From Nymphalis io (taxonomy: Eukaryota; Arthropoda; Insecta; Lepidoptera; Nymphalidae): a DNA stretch of 64,000 nucleotides. The translations under genes were made by a program, and so were the position numbers. Below the pieces are notes generated by a model. The model saw nothing but the letters and a program-made list of their open reading frames with translations, was not told the origin of the DNA and ran no database searches. Shown here in pieces: positions 33,980 through 46,535 of the stretch (positions within the stretch are counted from its first letter, which is position 1; each line of letters opens with the position of its first letter). Location: contig NC_065916.1 in NCBI RefSeq assembly GCF_905147045.1, positions 7,542,468 to 7,606,467 on the forward strand, written 5' to 3'.

Positions 33980-36900
33980 ATTTTTATCTAATAGGTAGCT
34001 ATTCGATATAAAAAAAAACAACTTATTTATTACAATTATGAATACGAATATTGTGCTTATTTAATTATTGTATTAAATATTTGAAGGGGTCAAAGCCAAG
34101 TTAAATATTGGGGGTTCTAATTTTAAAAATAACGATTTGCTCATTGTTTAATTTTTTGTAATAATAGTCATAAAATTGTTTTTATAAGCTTAGTATAAAA
34201 AATGTCGTTAGAAAAGTTATATGTTTCATTAAACCCTTGCAGATTGTTCTAGATCAAATCACATTACATCAAATGTTTATTTAATTTTTCTTTTCGTTAC
34301 TAGATGACGCTAGTTGGTTTTCAAATCGCGCTATAGTTATTTAATAAAATATATATTTATGTAATTATATAAAAAGATTTGACTTATTTAAAACGGAAAG
34401 AAAATAAAACTATCTCACATACGCAGTTAAAGCCATGCACGGAAACTAGTCTAATATAATTCGAATTAAAAGCCTTAATACACAAATTAATTTGTCTACT
34501 ATGGCAGCTGTTTGCTGAATCCTATGAATTCTAATGTTTTAATTTTAAGTTATTGCCAGAGAAAATACTTGTTATATTTCTAGTTGGATTTCTAAGTGTT
34601 TCTGATTTTAGATTCCATGTTTTTTTTAATTTAAGACGCCTGTTTTATTAGGTAACAGAATTTGTGACAAACCGTCTAATCACAATTTTGAAATAAGTTC
34701 GTTCGATAAATATTTTTTATTGTTCCTTATTTCTTTATTGTAATCATAATATTATCTATAGGTGGATTACCAGGGTGGCGGCGAAAATGACGATACGTTA
34801 TATAAGAAAACACTTGTAATGCTCGTTACAACGGTTACAATACCAATGCCCGATATATTTAAAACTGGCGGTATTTATACAAAAACATCTTGACCTAATT
34901 TAATACTAAATTTACAAACTTAAAAGATAATATTAAACATTGTTTATCTTAATTATTCTAATGATTATTTACGGACAAATATTATTTAATAATACAGGAT
35001 TATGTAACATTAAATATTAAATATTAAAGATTAATATATTACACCGGAAGTTGATAAGCAGCAGATAACCTAGCTAGATCAGTAAAATAAGATTCTAGTA
35101 GCTTAATCCTTACATTATACATAATAAAACAAAATTATTATAGCATTGATTAATCGACATAATTTGAGAAAATATAAATAAACAATAAGCACTATTTATT
35201 AATTGCGCCGGAAGCTGACAAGCAGAAGGCGCCATTAATAAATAGAATAATATATAATAAAATGTTCCAAGTATAAACAAATATGAATCAACTATTTATT
35301 TGATTATGAAATTCCTAATTAAATTGTTAAACAGAAGTTCTATACTTATAAATAATCATCAAGATGTACCCGAACTAGCCGTATATGTAGGACCGGAAGT
35401 ATTAATTGATAACATAATATTTGGGGACTACAATAGCTTTTCTCTTCAAGTTTTATACTACAACTTATTTTTACTCGGCATTTTTATTCGTTCAGTACGA
35501 ATCTCGTTCTGAAACTGATTCACACTTAACTGGTAGTGACAGTTGTTGAGCATTACTAATGTGAATGTATAATAATGATAGGATGAATAAACCGAAGAGG
35601 TTATATAATAATCTTAATAACAAAAATGTTGCATTGCATTTTTACACATGTAAAAATATATAATAAAAACATTAACATGTGTTTCATAGATGCTCGATTC
35701 TTCGTACTTTTGAAGTTATAAGTCATACATAGTTTTAATACTATATACAAATAACATAATATGTTTCAACAAGTTACTTTTATTACATTTTATAAGTTTC
35801 ATTTATTGTAATCAGACTTGAGGCAAAATATAATAATAGTTATCAATCAAAGTTAAGCTGTAATCGTAATTGATGATTACACATTGTAATCGTTATTGTT
35901 AATCATTAATATGATTACATTTTTCCCAAAATGAGAGATTGTCTTTTTTGCGCCTATGTAATGTTTATTCGTGTTTTCACATCGATGTTTTGACGTGGTA
36001 TTCGTGCGATATTAAAAACTGACAAGGTCAAGCCTATAGAATGGTGACAATGACAATTGACAACTACAAATCGCTACCGCGCGTGGTAACGTGTTACAGT
36101 ACAAAAATACAGTATTAAAAATTAAGTTTTACGCCAGAAAAGGGGAAAAAAATTAAGTTTTAATTTATAAGTTCAAAAGTATTAAATTAAACCCATTACT
36201 TATTACTATTAAAAATAAATATTATTGAAGTTACGTTATGCATAAGTTACTATAGAAACAGTAAAATATAAGGAGTATTCAGTTTTATGCTCTTATGTAA
36301 TGTGTTTTGATTGTGTGTTATGTACAACTGTTGGAGATCCAAATAAATAAATAAATAAGTATGTATTTGAAAAGCTACCTCTTGCAAATTTCATCAACAG
36401 GAACGCAAAGATATTTTGCGCTCAAATAGCGAGATACCCACCAAAAAAGAAAAAAAAAGTAACGAAAGCGAAATATAGAATATCGGTGAGTCTAACAATT
36501 AAGAATCTGTCTGAAAAAAAAAACCGATTAAACAGGTATAATAAAAATGAAGGCAACCTTACTTACGTAAAAATGTTTACTATAATATTTGAAGTAAAGA
36601 AAATTAAATAAAGTAACAGGAGTAATTGAATTTATTTCTTACATTATGTAATTATTATGCAATCGAGACAAACATACTGTGTCAGCTTGAAAAAAACACA
36701 TGTGCTCAATTTAACAATAAAAATGTTATAAAATATGTGAAAACTTATGTAATAGTGTCGCTGGCTGTTGTATGTTGGTATGTTACTGGTAAGTAATATT
36801 TAATTCTCAATGTAGTTTACATATCAATTGAACTGTTCAATTCTAAGTGTCCTTAATCTTCCATAGAAAGACCATTGGCCAAGTTAAAATAAAAACGATT

Positions 36901-38370
36901 AAATAAAAAAAGACTTATTGGTATTTCATTATTTCTATACAATCTTTAAAATAATGTTTTTTTTTGCAATATTATGGAAAAAGTTACTTTGTATACAAAA
37001 TAAAATCGAATTATAGTCTGTATACCAATCTCAGGAGATACCTACCTAGACAAGTTTACGGGAGCAAGATAGACTTTTTTAAAAAGACAATATTTGAATT
37101 TTAAAATATTTAATGATAATTAAAATTGACACGATCGAACAGAGGTTTATGCTCTAGTCAAATGTTCTTTCCTTTGTTACAAATCGTTTCCCAGGACATA
37201 TGATCCCAAAGCATGGAATGACACAATGACTTACATTCCGCTGATTAAGCATTTACCTCTATTGTCTTCATGCTTTAGCTAACATAACTATCTTCTTTTG
37301 AAGTGTATTTATGTAATATGATTGCAAAATATTTTGCCAATCATGGCATAGTAAAGACAACAGGTTATGAGTTATAATATTGAAAATTGAATCACTTGAT
37401 ACATTAAATGAGATCTTGAGAATAATTGCATTTTATTTGCATTTACATTGCAGGTTTATTATTTGAGTGGTTAATGGTAACAAAATCAAAGAAATAAAAA
37501 TTAAGTGTCCCAATAGCTAAGGTCTCCTCTCCCTTTTCCACCAAGCTACTCCATACAGGTAGGTGGATAAATTATTTATGTTTTTTTTTTTAAGCACATG
37601 CACAATGGTTTCAATGTTCAGTTGAGCTTGGGCTTTAAATCGGAATCCTTGGTTGAGGTTAATATTATACAAACATTTATAATCATCTTGATATATGTTT
37701 TTAATACTACTCTGACACATTACTGCGTGACAACAATTTTTAAGTTTTGAAATATATTTACTTATAATTTTTTAGTTAGAAATCTGTCTGACAAATTTTG
37801 TCTTCAGTCTAATAGTGAAAAACTTTGATGCTTAGTTTTAATTGGGACAAAATTGAGTGTTAAATACTAATTAGGTGAAGTAAAATTTTTCTGTTTTAAT
37901 AATTTCTTGTTAAAACAGTACTGTGTTCTTTAGATCTTCTTGTTCCAACACTTTAAATTATTTGATTTTGAAGTTCTGAACATAATTTTATTTTGTTGGT
38001 ATTTTTTTTTTTCATTATACGTAACTGAACGGGCAAATGGGCCACCTGATAACCCAATGAAACATAGTCTTAATATGGAGCTTCGTTTTGTAGTCCTTAA
38101 CATCTTTTGTTTCATTTTCTTTCGCTAAAGTATTTTCTGCACCTTTCTCTGTGATTCATTTTGTTCTTGAATGTTATGATTGAGTATTTGTTCTTGAATG
38201 TTAATTTTGTCTATAAAGTTTTGATCTGTCCTGTCTTACTTGTCTTATTATCTTTCCCTTGAACTAGCAATTTATGAGAGTTAGAGTACGCTATCTAAGG
38301 TTTAATTGAAGTAACCTGAAGCTTGAAAGAGCAGATGTGCTAAATTGGAATGTTCATTAAAACATTCCGA
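33980..38370. other. AT-rich intergenic DNA upstream of mahj
   Basis: Only short non-coding ORFs. It holds a degraded family B SINE (37503-37640), a family A tail scrap (38015-38053, GGGCAAATGGGCCACCTGAT), and two related phrases at about 35040 (CACCGGAAGTTGATAAGCAG) and 35207 (GCGCCGGAAGCTGACAAGCAG). I see no gene on either strand. Confidence 0.5.
37503..37640 (-). mobile_element. SINE family B, degenerate
   Basis: GTCTCCTCTCCC and CCACCAAGCTACTCC resemble the family B body in reverse; isolated in AT-rich DNA. Confidence 0.45.
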
Positions 38371-38374
38371 TATA

Positions 38375-40080
38375 TACAGGGTTACAGGGTAATATGTCAC
38401 GATCCTTTTAAAGGGTTATAGTTCAGGACAATAGCTATCAAATGACCCCCAAAATGCTTATGCAAAAGTGTATCGTTTTCGAGTTATTAATTTTTTAATA
38501 TTTTTTTTATTTAAAGGATGTTTAAGATTCTAAAATTCAATAAAAAAAAATCAACGTATTTTCCCTATTTTTTTTTGTATTTCTTGCTAGGGTACATCCT
38601 AGTTAATAATAACCAGTTATAAAACAAAAACAATCTTCAAGCATTTTTAAATTACAGATCCAAAACTGTACAACTTTTCGATTTTTAATTTTGATTCTTT
38701 AAGTTACTCGCAATTTTTTTGTAAAAATCACTATGGCTCTTATCGTGCGGATCATTTTAAAAACATCTGCGTTTCCTTAGCTATCCATCGGTACATAAAA
38801 AGTACAGTAACAATCATAAACTCAGGAGAAAATTAGATAACAAAGAGACCAGGTAGGAAATTCTAAGAAATGCTATTGTTAAGAAATTAAATCTGGATCA
38901 AAGACAAAAGGACCTCAATGCAAAGTAGTTAAAGATTATTTTTAATAGGGGTAATAGGTAAAAAAGGAGAGATAAACCAGAGCTGTCATTGCAATTTTGA
39001 ATTTAAATCAAAAACAAAATACTTAATCTTTTTAGTTACTCCATACTTTCAAAATTACACTGTTTATTATTCATAATTCGTGTTCAAAATGAGATCCCCT
39101 ATTTCGTATACAAATACGCATTCTTTTTCTTAATTCACTTTTTACTACAACACTACTCAAGCTATGTCGAATAGAATTTGCAGCATTCATTATTCTTGTT
39201 TTGAGTTCTTCAATTGTTTGTACTGGTGAAACATCATAAACCAGGCTTTTCATATGCCCCCAGACATAATAGTCCATCGGAGTCAAATCTGGACTTCTCG
39301 CTGGCCATGGGATTGGTCCTCCTCTGCCAATCCATCTATTACGATAATTGCTGTCTAGCCACTGTCTTACGGACATTCGAAAGTGTGCGGGGCAACCATC
39401 ATGCTGGAATATCATTCTCTGCCTAAGTTTCAGCGAAACATTTTCGAGTAACTCATGCAGGATTTCTCTAAGCAAGCTTTCATAACTTTCACCATTTAAG
39501 TTATCAGGTAGGAAATGTGGCCCAATAAGATTATCATTGATAATCCCCATCCAGACGTTTACCGAGAAACGTCTTTGGGAACCGCTTAATCGCTTTTTGT
39601 GAGGGTTTCCTTGTTCTTTTTGAGACCAATATCGAATATTGTGGTAGTTAGTAATACCATCTTTGTCAAACTTTGACTCGCCTGTCCATAAAATTTTTCT
39701 CAAAAAATTGGGATTTTCTGCATCACAGTGTAGCATAAATCGACAAAAATCTAAACGTCTTGCAGGATCTCCTTCTTCAATCACGTGTACGGGTGTGTAA
39801 TGATAGGGATACAATCCAGCCGCGTGGACAGTAAACCAGACTCTCCATTGAGGTACGCCCAGTCGGTTTGCCACAATATTGGTGGAAACTGTAGGGTCCT
39901 CTCGAAAATGACGAATAATTACATCTTCTTCATCTGGAGAACGGACACGAGGGCGTCCGGAATCAGATTGTCTCCTTTGCACGCGACCAGTTGACTTTGT
40001 AACATTGTTGCATCCCCTACAAACCACCTTGGCTTCAACCAGTCATAAAAAAACTGACTGCATTCTTTCTTTATTTTGTA
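38375..40080 (-). mobile_element. mariner-like (DD41D) DNA transposon
   Basis: The unit contains the transposase at 39071-40027 and long non-coding flank on its 3' side. The probable left end is TACAGGGTTACAGGGTAATA near 38378, a style typical of Tc1/mariner ends. I could not find its inverted partner on the right, so the 5' end is probably truncated or decayed. Confidence 0.55.
39071..40027 (-). pseudogene. Tc1/mariner-superfamily transposase, DD41D type, inactive
   Basis: A 318-residue open frame. The N-terminal helix-turn-helix half is GRPRVRSPDEEDVIIRHFRE and VANRLGVPQWRVW. The catalytic part has LWTGESKFDKDG, FSVNVWMGIINDNLIGPHFL, FQHDGCPAHF and WPARSPDLTPMDYYVWG. I count 41 residues between Asp210 and Asp252, the DD41D spacing of rosa/Visitor-like elements. 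The first catalytic Asp should stand in a T-D-E motif but is Gly116 (codon GGC at 39680-39682), so it should not cleave DNA. The start is uncertain; family members are longer at the N-terminus. No other frame breaks, so it is fairly young. Confidence 0.85.
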
Positions 40081-40594
40081 AAATCTAGATTGTGTGCAAA
40101 ATCTTTTGCTTAAGTGAGATGTGTGGTGTTATCAGATTGAAGTTGACGTCTTTAATCTTGTTTTTACATGTGTGGTTCTTTACTAATTGGAAACTGGCAC
40201 ATACAAATCTGTACCAAGCATGTTTTACTTGAGTATCATGTAAATACTATATAAATTGTAAGGTAAAAAAGGAGTGCTTGTGTTTAAAAATTGTTGTTAT
40301 ATTTAAATATCTAATGAGGCAAATGAATAAAAATGGTCGAGTTGAAGAAACTTAAACAAAGCAAACCTATAAAAATTGTGCTTTGAGATACAAAATGGTT
40401 TGTTAAAAGTATTTAAATACAAATTGCAAATACATTTTTTTATTTACCATTTCAAATGCATGCAGGGTTTCTCAAACTTCTGGAACCCCTGTTAAAGATG
40501 ATAGTGAACCCTTTAACTAACTAATTAGTAAGAAGAAAATAATAAAATTGATGTAGGCCTTTTTCCATCTGACCGGTAGGTATTCTAGTACTAC

Positions 40595-40757
40595 AAATCA
40601 TCATCATCATGCTTTTCTCGTCCACTGCTGGACATAGGTCTCTCCAATGGCACGCCACTGAGCTCGATCTTCAGCTCTCAATCTCCAATCGCTGCCAGCC
40701 ACCTTGCGTATATCGTCCACTCCACCTAGCTGGAGGGCGTCCTACGCTAAGTTTGCC
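40595..40757 (-). pseudogene. RTE-type LINE 3' end fragment
   Basis: Closely matches 59057-59207, the end of an RTE coding region (complement of CCACTGCTGGACATAGGTCT and GATCGAGCTCAGTGGCGTGC). Truncated on both sides. Confidence 0.7.
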
Positions 40758-40794
40758 ATTACTACACATTTGTTTAGTAAACCTAGGAAAACCT

Positions 40795-41668
40795 AGGAAA
40801 ACCTTTGTTTAGTAAACCTATTACTTTCGGTAGTGTAAACTTTTTCGCAGATATCCGCCGTGAATCCGTCCATGCCCGGGGCTTTAGATGGGCTCATTTT
40901 TGCAAACACGTTACGAAATTCTTCGTGGGTTATGTTCTTGGCCTGTATTGATTGGGTGGTCCGTTCTTGAATTTTTATTTCGTCCTGTACTTCTTTGCGC
41001 AATTTTTTTTTTGGCTTATATCGTCATCGCCCGGATTATCCAGCGAGAAAAAGGGGGGCGCCAATGTTTCTGCTCAATTCTGCGGCACCGGTCACTTTCA
41101 GATTTGGTTCTTCGTAGTTTTTATCGGAGAATCGAATTATCCTGTAGGCATAATCCCAAAGAGTTTCCTTACTTTGCTTGGTGCAAAAGTTTACCCAGCT
41201 TTGTGTTATTGCCTTAGTTAGGGCACATTTGTATTCCGTTAGGCTATCTTGGTAGTCTTTAATCACAAAAGGTTTCCTCCTCTGATGGCCTTACCCATCT
41301 TATGGCGTAGTCGAATTGATTCCGCTTTTAACCGTTCTAGGTCTGTATTCCACCATCTTAGTTGTTCTTGTCATGGGGCCTAGTTTCGGCATCGATGCAT
41401 CGCATACGTGCTTGATGCATTCCTCATAAACCCTTATGATCTCTTCGAGTATTTCTGTATTGTCGATGTTATTCACTGCTAATTGACACAGATTTGTTGA
41501 TTCTGCTTTTGTTCTTAGCTGTGTTTCGAACTTTGATCAGTCAGCTTTCCTTGTTTGGTAAAGTCTGGTAGTTTTCCTTTGAAAATAGTTATCCTCTTTA
41601 TTTAAGTTTAGATTAAATGTAATGGCCCTGTGGTCAGACGTTGTAACCAAATTTGGATTTACTTTCCA
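40795..41668 (-). pseudogene. R1-clade LINE fragment (endonuclease end to reverse transcriptase start)
   Basis: Minus-strand pieces in several frames follow R1-clade order: TSDHRAITFNLNLN (endonuclease C-terminal SDHRAI motif, near 41640), WWNTDLERLKAESIRLRHKM, ITQSWVNFCTKQSKETLWDY, GAAELSRNIGAPLFLAG and EEFRNVFAKMSPSKAPGMDG. Frameshifts and stops throughout; the catalytic core is missing. Confidence 0.72.
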
Positions 41669-41673
41669 TTATA

Positions 41674-41880
41674 TTATACACACACGAAAGAACACAAAAC
41701 ACAAGAAGAAGAACATCCTGATATAGTCAATATGAACGAATACTGTTAATATGAGCGAACATAGACGTAAGTTATTAGCAAACACGAACACGGGTTTCGC
41801 CTCGGTGATCGGATCTCAAATGGCGATCTATGCGCTTGCGCAGGTAGTCCGGTCGGTCGACCCGGCGACATCATAAGACA
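41674..41880. repeat. dispersed repeat, copy 1
   Basis: Shares TATACACACACG, ACAAGAAGAAGAAC, AGCAAACACGAACACGGG and CTCAAATGGCGATCTATGCG with 42971-43195. Separates two LINE fragments. It could be a solo LTR; no clear LTR ends are visible. Confidence 0.6.
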
Positions 41881-41989
41881 AAAGACGACGTCGTCTATCC
41901 GATATCTTATGTCGAGTAAAATGTGTTGTGTTTTATGTATATGTGCACGTATGTTTGTATGTATGTATGTGTGTATGTATGTATATGTA

Positions 41990-42563
41990 ATGTACATGTG
42001 GTAGACGCCACAACATTGTGAGTAGCTCGATCTGAGGTCGAATTGTCGTGGTTTTGTTGTTGATGATTTTTATTGCAATCTGATTTTCGCGCATATACCT
42101 GTACGATCTTCAAGGAGTACCTGTCGGAAAGCTTTAGGACAAGGTACGCTACCCGGTTCGACACACTACTGTTTTCTACAATGCTGCTAATGAAATCCTT
42201 TTTGACTAGAAAACCGACACCACCCTGGTAGAGGTCACCTTCACGGAAGTAGAGTAAGTTACCGGACTCTAGTGTTATCGTGTCTTCCCCCTGTCTTTGG
42301 ACTTCAGATAACCCCAGTATATGCCAGTTTATATGACTTAACTCTACTTCTAATTCGGAGAGGTAATGGTCCAGCCTTATCGAGCGTCCATTATACGTTG
42401 CCATGTAAAGTCGTTTTTTATGGTAGCCTGCCATGAACCGGTGATTCTTTGCACCCTCTGCCCTGCCGATACCACGACCGCTACCTTGGTCGGGGCTAGC
42501 GGGCTTGCCGATAACTGGGGGCCATTTTTTGATGGCATCTACCATTGTGGAGGGTTTGCCCAT
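41990..42563 (-). pseudogene. RTE-type LINE endonuclease (EEP) domain fragment
   Basis: Encodes LYMATYNGRSIRLDHYLSEL, HINWHILGLSEVQRQGEDTI and GGVGFLVKKDFISSIVENSS, the start of the apurinic-like endonuclease of RTE elements, including the catalytic Glu in LSEVQ. The coding match stops near 42060, where unrelated sequence begins; the rest of pol is absent. Confidence 0.75.
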
Positions 42564-42970
42564 GCTCTCATAAAGGGTAATTATAAATTCTGATTCTTAA
42601 TCAAAATGTCGATAGTATTCTTCTTCTTTAATTTTTACTCGTTGACAAGTATTACGCCACATCTCTATATCAGTTTGATTTAAAAGTTCAATTTAAAATT
42701 CCCTCCACATTTTGTTGAACAACTTTGGATTTAATTTTATTCTCATCAACCTTCGTCAAGTCACCTCAATCGGTGTAGATTCATGAAGTCCACATATCCA
42801 AAAGTGCGTTGTGTCGAGGGAACGTATTCAACTTTGGACTTCGTTTTAATCTCGTCAACCTCCTTCAACTGGCCTTCGAACAATCATTTATGGGTGAGTA
42901 TGTGAAGTAACGGTGTAAATAGGCCTAATATTAGTTCAATAAAAGTCACACATAAAGTCCATATAAATGT

Positions 42971-43195
42971 TTATGTTATACACACACGGAAGTACACAAA
43001 ATACAAGAAGAAGAACGTTTACAGTCAATAAGAACAAATACAGTTAATGTGAGCGAACACAAGCATAAACTACAGAAACACAGCATAAGCGATAATAACG
43101 TAACACGTAAGCTAATAGCAAACACGAACACGGGTTTCGCCTCGGTGATCGGGTCTCAAATGGCGATCTATGCGCTTGCGCAGGTAGGTAAAGGT
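42971..43195. repeat. dispersed repeat, copy 2
   Basis: Second copy in the same orientation, about 1.3 kb away, with about 50 bp extra inside. The pair could be relics of two LTRs or two independent insertions. Confidence 0.6.
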
Positions 43196-43819
43196 GACGC
43201 GGCGTATTCGTTGTAATAGCGCGCGGACTACTCGGCGTCGGATCACGTCGGGGTCACTAATGTTATGAGTCCGTGTGACGACTGAATAAAACGATGTCGA
43301 CATATGTGTGTGTGTCGTCACAGGTATTTAATATAATACTAAGTGTGTTGTGTTAAATGCTTTTTTTTATAGGAATGCTGGATATTATTCCCATTAAAAG
43401 TACGCTCTCTGTTATTAATGGTGTCTTTTATAATTTTTGTTTTAAAATTATTTAGTGTAAATCCGTTTTCTTTTTTGTTACTGTCAGAGAGTTGGTTCCT
43501 CCTGACCGGCCTAGGCCAGTCTGGGCACGGGCCTCGGGGTTTCCCCCTTTACCCGGGCTAATCCTCACCAACAGTGTTTAGCTGCCGCGTCTTTTCATTT
43601 TGGCCCGAAGGGCCAGGGTCTCTATGACCCAGTGGCTATTGTCGTAGTAGTAGTAATATTGTCGTATAAGTAGGTTGTTGATGCCGTGTGGTTTGTCATT
43701 CCGGTGGTTGTTGTCGTCCTATCGTCAGTTCAAATCGTCGTCTTCGTCCTCGATGCCCGCATCGGAGCAGATGGTCGGCGACAGTAGGAGCTCACGAGGT
43801 AAAGGATGCCTCTCAGGTG

Positions 43820-44115
43820 GTCTAGCCTGTGGTGGTGCTATACTGTGGAGGTGTACGCTGAACAGAGTGCGTTGCTGCAGGCGGGGGCCGCAGGCGCGAG
43901 TGCGCGTAGGCACCGCAGATCCTCAGTTTGGTCTTCAATGCTAGGCGCGATGTGAAGAGGGTGTACAACATAGACCGGGCGGCCGCGGCATGACTCACCA
44001 CCTTATTAACGGTGGGTATCATGCGCAGCCTGCGGTCCAAGTGACACCCCAAGTAGCAAACTGAGGTCTGCCACTCCAAGTCATAGCCTCGGAAGGTGAG
44101 CCGACGCATCGGCTT
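43820..44115 (-). pseudogene. Jockey-type LINE reverse transcriptase thumb fragment
   Basis: LTFRGYDLEWQTSVCYLGCH, LDRRLRMIPTVNKVVSHAAA and LKTKLRICGAYAHSRLRP align with the 'YLGVHLD..L....HV' region of Jockey-type proteins. Frames shift near 43900. Neighbouring GC-rich DNA at 43480-43670 may be another part of the element. Confidence 0.62.
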
Positions 44116-44689
44116 GTCGGCACCGACAAGCAGAGCGGCCGTCTTACCATTTGTTACTGTCGTCCGACCGCTTTACGAACTTGCGTCTGCCGATCGTCAC
44201 AGTTTAATATTTTGTTACAGGAACTTGCTTCACTGGCGGTTCACAAGAATCTGCAACATGAAAGATAAAGTTGAAAAGCTATATGCTTATTTATTACGCA
44301 CGTCATTATTATTGAAGGAACACTTCAAACATTATATATAACGTTTTATTTTTCGTTGATATATTTGTTTTAATTTATATATTTTATAGTCATCGAGATG
44401 GATTTTAACCATCAGTATGTATCGCCGACAGTACATACGTATTTATAATTAGATATTTTTCTTGACACGGCTACCACCCAACCTCTGTTCTGTAATTTTA
44501 TAAAACTCCCTAAGTTCCTGCTCCCGCAAGTGTGCCAGCTGCACGAAGTAGATGCACCCGTGCCTGCTCCTGCTATTCGGTATCGCCGAGAACACCCCGT
44601 GCGGCCCCGGTTGCGGCGTTGGTAGTCGTTCCCGTCGTCTCCTCGACCGTCGACGGTAAACCATGTAACTTTTTGAGTCACGCGGCCAA

Positions 44690-44830
44690 GTATCCTGTTT
44701 GGAGGCCATCCTTCTTCAAAAGTGCTAAATAACTATATATAAACGCTACGAACTTATTACCCAATCCGTTACATATCGCCGCTCACTTCCTTTTTGGCTT
44801 GGTCACTGCGCTTTAAAACCATTCCAAGCG
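44690..44830. repeat. repeat shared with the hAT remnant at 58110-58235
   Basis: GCTAAATAACTATATATAAAC, CGAACTTATTACCCAA and ATATCGCCGCTCACTTCCTT occur in both places in the same order, so this is probably a second piece of the same hAT family. Confidence 0.6.
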
Positions 44831-45044
44831 TATCTTCTGGTAACAAACAGGTCGTTCTAAAGTTAAAGATATTATATAAAGATATTAAGACGTTATTCAA
44901 AATCAACCTGATGTGTCCGGCTGAACCACTGGCTTAAAATGTTAGTCCACATTGCAAGCATATCTCGAGATGCTAAAAAAGTTATTCAAGAATTGAGACA
45001 AACATATCGTAAATCCTAACGTGCTATCGAATTAACAGCTTCTT

Positions 45045-45047
<3 letters not shown>

Positions 45048-45104
<57 letters not shown>

Positions 45105-46535
45105 CCCCGGGATGGCAAATGACTCCACTCCACCTGATGGTAAGTGGTAGTAGAGTCCAAACGCGACGACGGCCAGTACAGTCGGGAAGAATGTTCTGTA
45201 CTAGCCGTCCCCGCCATGCCGGCCCGCAAGATGCCTCTTCACGCCTCGTTTGAAGGAACCCGGGTTGTAAGAGGAGGGGAACACGTGAGCTGGTAAGGAA
45301 TTCCATTCTTTGGTAGTGCGGCAAAGAAAGGAGTTGCCAAATTTCTTTGTGCGCGATGGAATTGATGTCACAGGCGGTGACATCGAGAACCAGCTCGCGT
45401 GGACTTAAGAAGGAAGGGGGAAGCAGGAATTAGAGAGAATAATTCCTCAGAGCACTCGCCGTGATACAGACGATAGAAAGCGCTCAGTGCTGCTATCTCG
45501 CGACGCAATTGTAAAGGTTCAAGGGTGTTTGTGACCTTTACGTCGCCAATAATGCGTACTGCACGTCGCTGCAAACGGTCCAAGGCCTCCATTAGGTACT
45601 TAGCGGAGCCATCCCAAAGGTGCGAGCAATATTCAACGCAAGACCGTACTTGTGTTTTGTATAACAGGCACAGTTGTTGTGGCGTGAAAAAACGCCGCAC
45701 CTTGTTCAGAACTCCGAGTTTTCGTGAAGCTGTTTTTATAATAGCCTCGATGTAATCCCTTGGACTAAGGTCGCAGCGAACGTCCATCCCCAGCATGGCG
45801 ATTTTGCTTTGTATCATCAGCGGTGTGCCACAGAGGGAGGGATGAGGGTAAAATGGTGACTTTTTCGCTGTGAGAGCGCACACCTGTGTTTTCTTGGCAT
45901 TAAACTCAACAAGATTATCAGAACCCCATTTAGCGATGAGCTCTAATGTCCTATCGAGTTCAATGACAAGATTCTCCCGCCTCTCCTCAGTTTCCGCCCG
46001 CCCAGCCACTGCGCGTCCGTGGTATCCACCATGCACTGTACTATCATCTGCATAGCAATGTATGTTCCCAAGAGAGAGCATATCAATGATATGCAAAAGA
46101 AAGAGTGTGGGAGATAGCACAGATCCCTGGGGGACCCCAGCATTCACTACATAGAATTGTGAAGCGCAACCATCTACTAAAACACGAAGGCTACGCTTGT
46201 GTAGGAAGCTGGCAATCCAGGTGCATAGCTGAGCAGGCAGACCATATGCCGGTAGCTTGGAGAGAAGACTTCTGTGCCAGACCCTGTCGAAAGCCTTGGA
46301 GATATCGAGGCTGACAGCCAACGATTCTCCATGCTTGTCGATAGCTTCACCCCAGAGGTGCGTTACGTACGCTAGAAGATCACCTGTGGACCGTTTTGGT
46401 CGAAACCCGTACTGACGATCATTAATTAGACAGTGATCTTCTAGGTAATGGATCAGTTGGTTGTTTAAAATCCGTTCCATCACCTTACAAAGTACTGAGG
46501 TGATAGCTATTGGCCGATAATTTGATTCATTCTTC
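45048..46535 (-). pseudogene. 5'-truncated LINE reverse transcriptase with poly(A) tail
   Basis: A long frame (45368-46585) encodes a non-LTR reverse transcriptase: NYRPIAITSVLCKVMERILN, QYGFRPKRSTGDLLAYVTHL, SLDISKAFDRVWH, AGVPQGSVLSPTLFLLHIID, then the catalytic CYADDSTVHGG. After a frameshift near 45370 the usual C-terminal end follows (KKFGNSFLCRTTKEWNSLPA, VFPSSYNPGSFKRGVKRHL). It closes with a 3' UTR and a 56-base poly(A) (poly(T) at 45049-45104). Group CR1/Jockey by pattern. Upstream pol and endonuclease are absent, and the 5' end sits inside a Tc1-like transposase. Confidence 0.85.
45049..45104 (-). repeat. 56-base poly(A) tail of the LINE
   Basis: Uninterrupted T run on the plus strand, the A tail of the minus-strand LINE; its length and purity suggest a recent insertion or slippage. 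Confidence 0.9.

Noticed and set aside
33980..38370. A host gene upstream of mahj, divergent from it
   Set aside because: No conserved frame, splice-linked exons or CpG-rich start on either strand; only AT-rich DNA with repeat scraps.
42366..42593. Plus-strand ORF in the LINE region
   Set aside because: Antisense to the RTE endonuclease frame, which has clear motifs.
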